A DNA stretch of 64,000 nt from assembly GCA_049841275.1 (NCBI GenBank), contig JASGDN010000086.1, forward strand, positions 62,001-126,000, written 5' to 3'. This stretch comes from JASGDN01 sp049841275. GTDB taxonomy: Bacteria > Chloroflexota > Chloroflexia > Thermomicrobiales > UBA6265. The position numbers were made by a program, and so were the translations under genes. The notes under the pieces are model-generated. The model saw only the letters and a list, made by a program, of their open reading frames with translations, did no database searches and was not told where the DNA came from. Below are positions 8,503 through 17,484 of this stretch, one piece after another (the first letter of the stretch is position 1; each line of letters begins with the position of its first letter).

Positions 8503-8673
8503 ACGCGTGTGTCCTCTCCCCGGCGCCCTCGCCGCACGATCGCCAGTGCAGGCTTACCCCAGGGGTATTGTGCCATCCTCACCATCTGGGGGAATCGTCC
8601 ACACGATCCATCTGCGACACTGATCCGATAGTCATCCGACCGGACCGCTGGTCCGTTCAGCGAGATTCCTTCC

Positions 8674-9102
8674 ATGAGTCCAACCGCCGACCCCACCGCA
8701 ACCACTCTCACCAGGTTCGAGGTTTCCGCTCCAACCGAGGCAGCCCTCGTCCAGACCGCGCTCGACCGGGTCATCGCCAGGATTGCCGGCCCCACGGAGA
8801 TGCCGGAATCCTTCCAGGTGATCGGGTTTCGCGGTGTCGCACCGACCCTGCCCGCCCTGCTGGCAACCTCGATCGAAGCGGCATTTGAGGAAGCGGACGT
8901 TCAGGGATTCCACGTCGTTTCCGCTGATGTGTCCGGTGTGATGGCGACCGACGAAGGTCTGCGCTGCTGGGGTTTTGTCGGAGTCGTCCCCGCAACAGAC
9001 CCGTCCTGCCCGCCCGAGATCGCCGGAACACCAACGGTGGAGCGGCGGCATGGCACGCTCGTGGCGACATTCACGATCCGGCTGGACGGAGTCGGGGCAT
9101 GA
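8674..9102 (+). CDS. Unknown protein, 142 residues
   Basis: I do not recognise this protein. It is acidic and alpha/beta in character, with a helix-rich stretch around TLPALLATSIEAAFEEADVQ followed by strands (GLRCWGFVGVV). It has no signal peptide or membrane segment. The organisation faintly recalls archease-like proteins (a helix followed by 'GF.v...' strands), but the key acidic metal ligands of that family are not evident. Its TGA overlaps the ATG of the next gene (ATGA at 9099-9102), so the two are translationally coupled and likely work together. Confidence 0.6.
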   Translation: MSPTADPTATTLTRFEVSAPTEAALVQTALDRVIARIAGPTEMPESFQVIGFRGVAPTLPALLATSIEAAFEEADVQGFHVVSADVSGVMATDEGLRCWGFVGVVPATDPSCPPEIAGTPTVERRHGTLVATFTIRLDGVGA

Positions 9103-9551
9103 GTGGAGCCATGCCGACCCTCGCCGCGACCACGATCAGAATCGACTTCCGGGCCAACACGCTGACGGTGTCCGTGCCGCTCCCTGCCGAGGAGAATGCA
9201 ATACCGCTCCAGACGACCGGCACAGTCAATGCCGCAACGCTCGACATCGGTACGCGCGGACGCCTGCTCGGCCTCGAACTGGACAGCGGAGACGAACCGG
9301 CAATCGCGATCGCAATCGCCGATCCCACCCCTGCCGACGCCGCCGTGATGCGTTCGGCCAGGATTCCGGTCACCGTCACGATTCATGGAAACACCGAATC
9401 GGGCGTCTTCCCGACGCTCAGCATCGTGTTCTCCCGGCATGGCGAGGACTACGACATCTCCTGGCCGAGTGGCAACCAGTGCTGGCGACAGGCAATGGCC
9501 GGCGCCGATGGCGTTCCAACCGTGACGTGCGCCGTCGTCATGCCCACCTAG
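9099..9551 (+). CDS. Unknown protein, 150 residues, coupled to the preceding gene
   Basis: I do not recognise this protein. Its 150 residues look mostly beta-stranded (RIDFRANTLTVSVPLPAEE, RIPVTVTIHGNTESGVFPTL) and contain two Cys (NQCWRQA and VTCAVV) that might pair. There is no signal peptide. The start codon overlaps the stop of the upstream gene. Its stop codon TAG (9549-9551) shares a CTAG with the stop of the convergent gene on the other strand, so the two genes end on the same four bases. Confidence 0.6.
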   Translation: MSGAMPTLAATTIRIDFRANTLTVSVPLPAEENAIPLQTTGTVNAATLDIGTRGRLLGLELDSGDEPAIAIAIADPTPADAAVMRSARIPVTVTIHGNTESGVFPTLSIVFSRHGEDYDISWPSGNQCWRQAMAGADGVPTVTCAVVMPT

Positions 9552-9865
9552 CGCGTCCGCACGACCGGACGCACGCGCGGCGCATTCGCACGCCGGGCAG
9601 CCGGTCGCGTGACTGCGCCACCGCCCTGAAGGAGGGCGCGCACCAAACTCTTGGCGCGGTCGAAGTCGCGTTCGTGGACGAAGATCTCGTGGGAAAATGT
9701 CGCCGACGATGCCCAAGCCCCGGCGCCAGGACCGCCCGGCTTCAGCATCGCGGCGATCCCCGCATCCCGCAGCGTGGCGGCCCACATCAGGGCCTCCGGC
9801 TCGTTCGGAGCCGTTGTCAGCCAGACGACCGCATCCTCACGCAGAGAATCGCGCGCATCGCTCAT
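9548..9865 (-). CDS. DUF2007-like small protein
   Basis: The 105-residue product has the compact alpha/beta layout of DUF2007-type 'putative signal transducing' proteins: a strand (VVWLTTAPNEPEALMWAATL), a helix followed by GIAAMLKPGG, and a C-terminal strand-helix EIFVHERDFDRAKSLVRALL. The tail is Arg/Pro-rich (RPAARRANAPRVRPVVRTR). The start ATG at 9865 has a GAGAGGGG ribosome binding site upstream; the frame is open further upstream without such support. The function of this family is unknown. It ends tail to tail with the gene at 9099. Confidence 0.6.
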   Translation of the reverse strand: MSDARDSLREDAVVWLTTAPNEPEALMWAATLRDAGIAAMLKPGGPGAGAWASSATFSHEIFVHERDFDRAKSLVRALLQGGGAVTRPAARRANAPRVRPVVRTR

Positions 9866-10075
9866 GAAATGGTCCCCTCTCCGGTTCGTCGCTGTCGTGG
9901 TTCGAGGCGCACAGGCCAACCGTACCTGTCTCGAACGAATCCTCACCTGGCCGCCTGCCTGCACATACCCTGCCGTGGCCCAGGTTCGACCGGCGGCATC
10001 CTGTATCAAGTGCATGATACGTAGGGCAGGGAAGCCGAATCGCGTTCCTGCGTTCACACCCCCTTGCGCGGAGTA

Positions 10076-10089
10076 TTAGTCTTGACTAA
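10076..10089. promoter_or_regulatory. Operator-like inverted repeat upstream of Nramp gene
   Basis: TTAGTC-TT-GACTAA is a perfect inverted repeat with a 2-bp spacer in an AT-richer patch 58 bp before the Nramp start codon. Position and form fit a DtxR/MntR-type metal-repressor site. No regulator gene is nearby, so the assignment is inferred. Confidence 0.45.
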
Positions 10090-10146
10090 AATCCCGCGAG
10101 GGCATCCAGCCGGGGCGCCCAGGGCATTTCGTGGACCGAGTTCCGC

Positions 10147-11460
10147 ATGCAACAAGACACACCGACGCCGCATTCCGAGATGGCGGCCTACAACGAGTCC
10201 TTCCACACTCACGCGACCGAGATGCTCGACGGAGCGCAAAAGACCTCCTGGCTCCGCAGGATCCTCCCATTCCTCGGTCCCGCGTTCATCGCCAGTGTCG
10301 CCTATGTCGATCCCGGCAACTTCGCGACGAACATCCAGGCCGGCGCCCAGTTCGGCTACATGCTCGTCTGGGTGATCGTCGCGTCGAACCTGATGGCGGT
10401 CCTGATCCAGACCCTCTCGGCCAAGCTCGGCATCGCCACCGGCAAGAACCTCGCCGAGATCTGCCGCGAGCGGTTTCCCCGCCCGGTGGTCCTCGGGATG
10501 TGGGTCATCGCCGAACTCGTCGCCATCGCCACCGACCTTGCAGAGTTCATCGGTGCAGCCCTCGGCTTCAACCTCCTCTTCGGCATCCCGCTTTTCCCGG
10601 CGGCGATCCTCACCGCGATCACGACCTTCCTCATCCTCGGCCTGCAACGCTACGGTGCTCGCCCGCTGGAGGCCGTCATCACGGCCATGCTGGCCGTGAT
10701 CGCCATCTGCTATCTGATCGAGACCGTCCTGGAGCGACCGAACTGGCTGAAGGTAGGCGGTGCCATCGTCCAGCCGCGCTTCGATGGCACCGAGAGCGTG
10801 CTGCTGGCCGTTGGCATCCTCGGTGCGACGGTGATGCCGCACGTCATCTTCCTGCACTCGGCGCTGACGCAGGACCGTGTGCGGGTGACGGAGCCGCGCC
10901 TGCAACGCAAGCTCTTCCACTTCGAGCTGATCGATGTCATCGTGGCGATGAGCATCGCCGGGGCCGTGAATGCCGCGATGCTGATCATGGCGGCGACCAC
11001 CTTCTACTATGCCGGGCTGTCGGAAGTCGCGTCGATCGAGGATGCCTATCGCACGCTGGAACCGCTGCTCGGCTCGGCGGCAAGCGTCGTCTTCGGCGTC
11101 TCGCTCCTGGCGGCGGGTCTTTCCTCCTCGACTGTCGGCACGATGGCGGGGCAGGTCATCATGCAGGGATTCCTCCACTGGAGTATCCCGCTCTGGCTAC
11201 GCCGGTCGATCACCATCCTGCCGTCGCTGATCGTGATCGGCATCGGCCTCGATCCGACGCGAACCCTCGTGGTCAGCCAGGTGATCCTCTCATTCGGCAT
11301 TCCGTTCGCCCTGGTGCCGCTCGTGATGTTCACGCACCGCCGTGACATCATGGGCGAAACACTGGTAAACCGCCGCATCACGACCATCGCTGCCGCCGCA
11401 GTCGCCGCACTGATCATCGGCCTCAATTTCTTCCTGCTCTGGGGTACCTTCTTCGGATGA
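10147..11460 (+). CDS. mntH: Nramp-family divalent metal (Mn2+/Fe2+) transporter
   Basis: The 437-residue protein has about eleven hydrophobic segments and both Nramp metal-site motifs: DPGN at residues 55-58 (AYVDPGNFATN) in helix 1 and MPH at 230-232 (GATVMPHVIFLHSAL) in helix 6. These provide the Asp, Asn and Met ligands for Mn2+ or Fe2+ in characterised members, which import metal with protons across the inner membrane. An inverted repeat at 10076-10089 may be the site of metal-responsive repression. A universal stress protein gene follows 43 bp downstream, probably co-transcribed. The start at 10147 is the first ATG; a second ATG at 10180 would also give a complete membrane domain. Confidence 0.92.
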   Translation: MQQDTPTPHSEMAAYNESFHTHATEMLDGAQKTSWLRRILPFLGPAFIASVAYVDPGNFATNIQAGAQFGYMLVWVIVASNLMAVLIQTLSAKLGIATGKNLAEICRERFPRPVVLGMWVIAELVAIATDLAEFIGAALGFNLLFGIPLFPAAILTAITTFLILGLQRYGARPLEAVITAMLAVIAICYLIETVLERPNWLKVGGAIVQPRFDGTESVLLAVGILGATVMPHVIFLHSALTQDRVRVTEPRLQRKLFHFELIDVIVAMSIAGAVNAAMLIMAATTFYYAGLSEVASIEDAYRTLEPLLGSAASVVFGVSLLAAGLSSSTVGTMAGQVIMQGFLHWSIPLWLRRSITILPSLIVIGIGLDPTRTLVVSQVILSFGIPFALVPLVMFTHRRDIMGETLVNRRITTIAAAAVAALIIGLNFFLLWGTFFG

Positions 11461-11503
11461 CCCAGGTACGCTCGTCCGTCGATGCTTGCCGGAGGAACCG
11501 CTC

Positions 11504-12457
11504 ATGACCGCCCTGCACCCCGCCTCCACGACCCGGCCCCTGCTCCTCGTCCCGCTGGATGGCTCCCGTCTCGCCGAGGCCGTCCTGCCCTACGTTGCCC
11601 GCCTCGCCACTGCCCTCGACGCAGAGGTCCTTCTGCTCCACGTCCTGGAAGCCGATGCCCCGCGTGAGGTTCACGGCGAGAGCCACTTGGTTGAAGCCGA
11701 TCCCGCCAGCACGTACCTGGCGAAGGCCACGGACCGTCTGCGCCAGGCCGGCGTGACGGATGTCCGGGCGCACGTTCACGACAACCGGGAGCGCGATGTC
11801 GCGAAGGCGGTCGTCGATCACGCCCAGGAATACGGCGCCCGCCTGATCGTCCTGGCGAATCACGGATCGGGCGGCTGGCACGAGTTCTTCTTCGGCAGTA
11901 TTGCCCAGCAAGTGATCCGGCACGGCTCGCAATCGGTGGTGATGATCCCGGTACGCGAACGACTGGATGTCGGGGAACCGCTTGCCGCCGCCCGCCCGGT
12001 CAGCTCGATTGCGCTGGCCTCCGAAGCTGCTGAGGGCCGGGAACCCGCCCTTGCCGACGTGACCTGGCTGGCTCGTGCCCTCGGGACCGGCGTCCACCTC
12101 ATCGCCGTGGTGGAGACGCTTGGATCGATGAGCGCCCGCGACCGCGCGATCGCCTCGCTGGTGCCCAGCGCCTCGCGCGAGGTCCTGGCGATCCAGGAAG
12201 AAGCCGTTCGCGAACGGCTTTCCGCGACAATCGCTGCCTTCGCCCGGGAAGGCGTCGCGGCGGACGGCGTCGTGTTGCGTGGCGACCCGGCGGAAGCCAT
12301 CGTCGCCGAGGCCACGCGTATGGGAGCCGGCCTCCTGGCGCTCGCCACGCACGGGCATAGCGAACTAACGGGATTGTGGACGACCAGTGTGGGATCGCGC
12401 GTGCTCGCGACCTACGGACGACCGCTGCTGCTGGTGCCCGATCCGGCGCCTGCCTGA
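11504..12457 (+). CDS. Universal stress protein with two UspA domains
   Basis: The 317-residue cytoplasmic protein is two UspA domains in tandem. Each carries the ATP-binding G-2x-G-9x-G(S/T) type loop: NHGSGGWHEFFFGSIAQQV in the first (about residues 120-138) and THGHSELTGLWTTSVGSRVL in the second (about 283-302). The family binds ATP and aids survival in stress; the exact task is unknown. ATG at 11504 is chosen over an upstream TTG because GGAGGA sits 7 bp before it. It follows the Nramp transporter gene closely, suggesting a link to metal or redox stress, which is inference. Confidence 0.88.
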   Translation: MTALHPASTTRPLLLVPLDGSRLAEAVLPYVARLATALDAEVLLLHVLEADAPREVHGESHLVEADPASTYLAKATDRLRQAGVTDVRAHVHDNRERDVAKAVVDHAQEYGARLIVLANHGSGGWHEFFFGSIAQQVIRHGSQSVVMIPVRERLDVGEPLAAARPVSSIALASEAAEGREPALADVTWLARALGTGVHLIAVVETLGSMSARDRAIASLVPSASREVLAIQEEAVRERLSATIAAFAREGVAADGVVLRGDPAEAIVAEATRMGAGLLALATHGHSELTGLWTTSVGSRVLATYGRPLLLVPDPAPA

Positions 12458-12569
12458 TCGGCCGGGCATCGGGTGGACGAATCCGGGTCGATCGCGCACG
12501 CTTGGAATGCATCTCGGTGCGGATGCCCATCGTTGGCATCGCGCCATCACCCCCTGAGCCCGGATTCCC

Positions 12570-13769
12570 ATGATCGACCACGCCTTCATCGCGCCCGCGC
12601 TGCCGTCCGATCCGATCGGCATCTACATTCATGTTCCCTTCTGCGCGCATATCTGCCCGTATTGCGACTTCACGACCTACGCTGGCAAGGAATCGCTGAT
12701 CCCTCGCTACACCGAGGCCGTGCGACGAGAGATCGCACGAACTGGAGCGACCCACGATGGCCGCCGGATCGCGACGATCTTCGTTGGCGGCGGCACCCCA
12801 AGTCTGCTCAACGCCAGCCAGATGACGTCCCTCATCGCCGCATGCCGCGATGCCTTTCCGGTCGATCCGGATGCCGAGATCTCCATCGAAGCGAACCCGA
12901 ATGGCCTCACGACGGACCTGCTCGCCGGATATCGCGATGCTGGGGTCAACCGCCTCAGCATCGGCGCGCAGACCTTCGATCATCGAGGACTGCGCACACT
13001 CGGGCGGCACCACGAAGGGGCCGACGTCCTGTCGGCGCTGAAGGCCGCGCGGGAGGCCGGTCTTCGCAACACGAGCATCGACCTCATCTTCGGTTGGCCT
13101 CGGCAGACGCTGGAGATGTTCGCCCGCGACCTGGACGAACTGATCGCCACCGGCAGGGAAGGGGAGGATGGCTTGATCGATCATGTCTCGATGTACAGCC
13201 TGATCGTCGAACCGGGGACGCCCTTCGCCGATGCGGCCGCACGCGGCATCCTTCGCATGCCGGACGATGATGCAACGGCAGACATGTATGAGCTAGCGAT
13301 GACGCGCCTCGCCGATGCTGGATGGCTGCACTACGAGGTTTCGAACTGGGCGCGAGGACCGGAATTCCGATCTCGACATAACGCTATGTACTGGCGTCAT
13401 GCCGACTACCACGGCTTCGGTGCCGGCGCGCACGGAACGGTGCACGGCACGCGCACGATGAACCAGCCATTGCCGGAGCGCTATTGCACGCTGGTAGAGG
13501 CAGGGGAATCGCCGGCATCGAATGCGGAGCCGGTCGAAGGCGACCTCGCCCAGGGCGAGACGATGATGCTCGGCCTGCGCCTGATCGGGCACGGCGTCGA
13601 CGCCCACGCTTTCGCCGCGCGATACGGGCAATCGCTGGACGAGGCCTTCGGAGAAGAGATCGCCGACCTTGTCGCAATCGGGATGCTGGAGCGCGACGAC
13701 CGTGGTGTCCGGCTGACTGCACGCGGACTGATGCTTGCGAACGACGTGGCAGAGCGCTTCCTTCGCTGA
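12570..13769 (+). CDS. hemW: HemW-like radical SAM protein (anaerobic coproporphyrinogen oxidase family)
   Basis: The 399-residue protein has the radical-SAM cluster motif CxxxCxxC at C25, C29, C32 (HVPFCAHICPYCDF), with the aromatic residue before the last Cys. FVGGGTPS (about residues 71-78), SIEANPNG (about 108-115) and NRLSIGAQTF (about 130-139) match HemN/HemW proteins. HemW binds heme and acts as a heme chaperone; true HemN oxidises coproporphyrinogen III. The N-terminal motif with CxxxCxxC and no extra Cys just after it, and the length near 400, favour HemW. A C-terminal winged-helix-like section is present. The ABC exporter operon starts 135 bp downstream. Confidence 0.85.
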   Translation: MIDHAFIAPALPSDPIGIYIHVPFCAHICPYCDFTTYAGKESLIPRYTEAVRREIARTGATHDGRRIATIFVGGGTPSLLNASQMTSLIAACRDAFPVDPDAEISIEANPNGLTTDLLAGYRDAGVNRLSIGAQTFDHRGLRTLGRHHEGADVLSALKAAREAGLRNTSIDLIFGWPRQTLEMFARDLDELIATGREGEDGLIDHVSMYSLIVEPGTPFADAAARGILRMPDDDATADMYELAMTRLADAGWLHYEVSNWARGPEFRSRHNAMYWRHADYHGFGAGAHGTVHGTRTMNQPLPERYCTLVEAGESPASNAEPVEGDLAQGETMMLGLRLIGHGVDAHAFAARYGQSLDEAFGEEIADLVAIGMLERDDRGVRLTARGLMLANDVAERFLR

Positions 13770-13904
13770 ACGAGCCGACCCGTTCCAACGAGGTCCAGAA
13801 CGAGAACCGCACCATGAATACTCGGGAAGGGACGGACTTCGATCCTTTCCCAAGCGTGCTATGCTGGCCGTCGGCCTTTTCGCCCCGACTCCCCTGAGAT
13901 CATC

Positions 13905-15683
13905 ATGGCAGCGCCCCCTTCGAGCGTCCGCACCACACCGCGCGACATCTGGCGCCTGCTCGCCAGCTACCTCCGACCGCAACGCGGCCGGGTGGCAATC
14001 CTTGCTGCCCTGTTGATCGCCAGCACCGGGATTCAATTGGCCTCGCCACTGGTGATCCGAGCCTTCATCGACCGGGCACAGGCGGGAGCGGCGCTGAATA
14101 CGCTATTGCTGGTCGCCGCCGCGTACATCCTGACAGCATTTGCGACGCAAGGTATCGCCCTCGCCGAGACCTGGGTCGCCGAAACCGTTGGCTGGACGGC
14201 GACGAACGCCCTCCGGGTCGATCTGGCGCAACACGTCCTGCGCCTCGACATGGGGTTTCACAACCGCACGACACCGGGCAACCTGATCGAGCGGGTCGAT
14301 GGCGATGTCTTCACGCTTGGGAATTTCTTCTCCCGCTTCGTGATCAACCTGATCGGCAATCTGCTCCTCGCCATCGGCGTGATCGTGCTGCTCCTCCGCA
14401 TCGACTGGCGGATTGGCCTGACAGTCGGGGCGTTCTCGGTTGTCACGTTCATCGTGCTGGTTGCGCTCGGAAACGCGAACGCACCACGGTTCGCCGCCTC
14501 CCGCCAGGCGATGGCGGAGCTGATGGGATTTCTCGAGGAGCGAATTGGCGGCACCGAGGATCTACGCTCGGCCGGAGCGACCGAGTACGTGATGCGCCGG
14601 AACTACGAGCATGCCCGCGCATATCATCGAAAGCAAAAGCCCGCCATGATCTTTGGCGGCATGCCGTTCGCCTTCTCCCAGTTGCTCTCGGGAGTCGGTA
14701 TGGCGGTGGGTCTTGGCGTTGCCGGCACGCTCTACCAGCGGGGCCAGGTGACGCTGGGAACGGTCTTCGCCGTCTTCCAGTTCACCACGGTCCTCGTAGC
14801 ACCCCTCGAGGAAATCTCCCGCCAGATGCGGGACTTCCAGCAGGCATCGGCAAGCATCGGCCGGGTCCGGGCGCTGCTTGCCATCGCGCCGGCGCTCGAC
14901 GACGGGCAAGGGAGGCCAATTCCTTCCGGCGCGCTCTCCGTGGTGTTCGACGATGTGACCTTCGGCTACGTCGCCGAGGAACCGACCGTGCGCAATATCT
15001 CGTTCACGATCGAACCGGGCCGCCATCTTGGAGTCGTTGGGCGGACCGGCAGCGGCAAGACAACACTCACCCGCCTGCTCGTGCGGTTCTACGATCCCGA
15101 CCAGGGAGCCGTTCGTATCGGCGGTGTCAACCTGCGGGACGCTGCCACAACGGATCTCCGCCGTCGCATCGCCCTCGTCACCCAGGACATCCAGCTTTTC
15201 CGGACCACCATCCGCGACAATCTGACCCTCTTCGACCCCTCCATACCCGATCGGCGGATCGTGGAGGCGCTCGACCGGCTCGGACTCGGCGACTGGTTCG
15301 CCGGAATGACGGATGGCCTCGACACCATGATGGCGGCGTCCGGCGGAGGATTGTCGGCCGGCGAGGCGCAGCTTCTCGCATTCACCCGCGTCTTCCTGCA
15401 CGATCCCGACGTGGTGATCCTCGACGAGGCATCGTCCCGCCTGGACCCGGCCACCGAGACCCGGCTCGAACGCGCGATCGATACGTTGCTCGATGGACGC
15501 ACGGCGATCGTCATTGCCCATCGTCTCGCCACGCTTGAACGCGCGGACGATATCCTCGTGATGGCCGACGGCCTGGTGGTGGAGCACGGTGACCGGGCGA
15601 CGCTCGCCGCCAATCCGGAGAGTCGCTTTGCGGGCTTGCTCCGTGCAAACCTGCACGCAGCCCATGCAGGAGACAGGTCATGA
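13905..15683 (+). CDS. ABC exporter half-transporter, subunit with catalytic Walker B Glu
   Basis: The 592-residue protein fuses a six-helix type IV membrane domain (about 1-330) to an ATPase domain. Walker A is GRTGSGKTT (about 377-385), Walker B VVILDEASS with the catalytic Glu (about 508), and the switch His is in AIVIAHRLA (about 538). The ABC signature is non-canonical: LSAGEAQ (about 482-488) instead of LSGGQ. Its stop overlaps the start of the next ABC gene (ATGA at 15680-15683). The two therefore probably form one heterodimeric exporter, this subunit supplying the hydrolytic Walker B. Heterodimers of this sort expel drugs, lipids or peptides; the substrate is not readable here. Confidence 0.88.
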   Translation: MAAPPSSVRTTPRDIWRLLASYLRPQRGRVAILAALLIASTGIQLASPLVIRAFIDRAQAGAALNTLLLVAAAYILTAFATQGIALAETWVAETVGWTATNALRVDLAQHVLRLDMGFHNRTTPGNLIERVDGDVFTLGNFFSRFVINLIGNLLLAIGVIVLLLRIDWRIGLTVGAFSVVTFIVLVALGNANAPRFAASRQAMAELMGFLEERIGGTEDLRSAGATEYVMRRNYEHARAYHRKQKPAMIFGGMPFAFSQLLSGVGMAVGLGVAGTLYQRGQVTLGTVFAVFQFTTVLVAPLEEISRQMRDFQQASASIGRVRALLAIAPALDDGQGRPIPSGALSVVFDDVTFGYVAEEPTVRNISFTIEPGRHLGVVGRTGSGKTTLTRLLVRFYDPDQGAVRIGGVNLRDAATTDLRRRIALVTQDIQLFRTTIRDNLTLFDPSIPDRRIVEALDRLGLGDWFAGMTDGLDTMMAASGGGLSAGEAQLLAFTRVFLHDPDVVILDEASSRLDPATETRLERAIDTLLDGRTAIVIAHRLATLERADDILVMADGLVVEHGDRATLAANPESRFAGLLRANLHAAHAGDRS

Positions 15684-17458
15684 AGCCCTGGCAGGTCATC
15701 CGGACGTTGGCTGGCGTCGAACCAAAGCTGTTTCTCCTGGCCGGATTCGGCGTCTTCACCAGCATGTATGTCCTCACGCTGGTGCCCGGGCTGATTCTCC
15801 AGCGCTTCTTCGACGACCTTTCGGACCACGCTGCGGCCGGGGCGAACATGTGGACGCTGCTCGGGCTGATCGTCGCCGTGGCCGTGGTGCGGGGATGCAC
15901 GCTGCTTGTCGCGGCGGCGGAGCCGATCCTGCATATCCATGTGGAGGCGCTGATGCGGAAGAACGTACTGCGGCGCATCCTCACGCATCCCGGCGCGCGC
16001 TCGGTCCCGGTCTCGTCCGGGGAGGCCGTCAGCCGTCTGCGCGACGACATGAAGGCCATCAGCCTGTTCCTCAGCTGGACGTTCGATCCGGTCGGCCAGG
16101 TGCTCATGCTCGCCATCTCGATCGTGATCCTGGCACGGATCGATCCCCTGCTGACACTTGGCGTGTTCGTGCCACTGCTCCTGACCATTGTCCTGGTCGT
16201 GAGAATGGAAACGCGCATCGTGCGCTTCCGGAAGGCGAACCAGGAGGCGATTGGCAGCGTCACCGGCCTGCTCGGTGAGGTGTTCGGAGCGGTTCAGGCC
16301 GTGAAGGCCGCAGGCGCCGAGGACCGGGTCATCGCCCACTTTCGGACCATCAACGATCTCCGGCGGAAAGCATCGATCCGCGACACCGTCTTCAGCACCT
16401 TGCTCACCACCATCTCGCGAAACCTCGCGAATATCGGGACCGGCATCCTGCTCCTGCTCGCGGCGAGCAAGCTGCGCACCGACGAATTCACCGTCGGAGA
16501 CTTCACGCTGTTCGTCTCGTATCTCGGTGGGCTGTCCGTGGCAGCCGGATTCATCGGGCAATACCTCACCCAATGGCGCCAGGTCCCGGTTTCCGTCGAC
16601 CGCCTTGCCGAATTGCTGCAAGGCGCTCCGCCCGAAGACCTGATGACCCACGGGCCGACGTACCTGAAGGGACCGCTTCCGGACCTCCCCCCTGTTCCCA
16701 TCTCCAACGAGCCGCTCCGGACGCTGGAGGTCCGGAATCTCACCTATCGCTATCCGGAAAGTGGGCGCGGCGTAGAGGACATCTCGTTCGCGCTCGAACG
16801 CGGTTCGTTGACCGTCATCACTGGGCGGATCGGAGCGGGCAAGACGACACTCGTGCGCACCTTGCTCGGCCTGCTCATCCCGGAAGCGGGCGAGATCCGC
16901 TGGAATGGCGCGCCCATCGCGCATCCGGACACGTTCTTCGTACCGCCGCACAGCGCCTACCTGCCGCAATGGCCACGGCTCTTCAGTGAATCGCTTCGGA
17001 ACAACATCCTGCTCGGACTTCCGGAGGACGATGTCGACCTGAACGCCGCCCTTTACGCCGCGGTGATGGAGCGCGATGTCGCCTCGCTGGAGGATGGGCT
17101 GGACACGATGGTCGGCATCCGCGGGACGAAGCTCTCCGGCGGACAGATCCAACGCGCGGCGACGGCGCGGATGTTCGTCCGCCCGGCCGATCTCGTCGTC
17201 CTCGACGATCTCTCCAGCGCCCTCGACGTGGACACGGAACAACTGCTCTGGCAGCGCCTGGCCTCCCACCCGGAGATCACGGCACTCGTGGTCTCCCATC
17301 GGAGGCCGGCCCTGCAACAGGCCGATCGCATCCTCGTGCTGGACGACGGACGGCTGGTGGCGCAGGGGACGCTGGACGAACTGCTGGCAACATCGCCGGT
17401 GATGCGCATGCTCTGGCACGGGCAGGACGAGGACCGCGAAGACGATCTGCTCGCCTGA
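15680..17458 (+). CDS. ABC exporter half-transporter, subunit with degenerate Walker B
   Basis: This 592-residue partner has the same layout: membrane domain to about 330, then an ATPase domain with Walker A GRIGAGKTT (about 381-389), canonical signature LSGGQIQ (about 484-490) and switch His in ALVVSHRRP. Walker B reads LVVLDDLSS, so the catalytic Glu is replaced by Asp. Together with the altered signature of the partner, this gives one intact and one degenerate ATP site. This is the arrangement known from TM287/288-type and BmrCD-type heterodimeric exporters. The gene is translationally coupled to its partner; no accessory gene is in the operon. Confidence 0.88.
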   Translation: MKPWQVIRTLAGVEPKLFLLAGFGVFTSMYVLTLVPGLILQRFFDDLSDHAAAGANMWTLLGLIVAVAVVRGCTLLVAAAEPILHIHVEALMRKNVLRRILTHPGARSVPVSSGEAVSRLRDDMKAISLFLSWTFDPVGQVLMLAISIVILARIDPLLTLGVFVPLLLTIVLVVRMETRIVRFRKANQEAIGSVTGLLGEVFGAVQAVKAAGAEDRVIAHFRTINDLRRKASIRDTVFSTLLTTISRNLANIGTGILLLLAASKLRTDEFTVGDFTLFVSYLGGLSVAAGFIGQYLTQWRQVPVSVDRLAELLQGAPPEDLMTHGPTYLKGPLPDLPPVPISNEPLRTLEVRNLTYRYPESGRGVEDISFALERGSLTVITGRIGAGKTTLVRTLLGLLIPEAGEIRWNGAPIAHPDTFFVPPHSAYLPQWPRLFSESLRNNILLGLPEDDVDLNAALYAAVMERDVASLEDGLDTMVGIRGTKLSGGQIQRAATARMFVRPADLVVLDDLSSALDVDTEQLLWQRLASHPEITALVVSHRRPALQQADRILVLDDGRLVAQGTLDELLATSPVMRMLWHGQDEDREDDLLA

Positions 17459-17484
17459 TCGCGGCCCGCACGCAAGGCAATCGG

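Noticed and set aside
15089..17419. 776-codon frame antisense to the ABC exporter genes
   Set aside because: It overlaps two clear ABC genes over their full conserved domains; composition is His/Arg/Asp-rich and unlike real proteins in the window.
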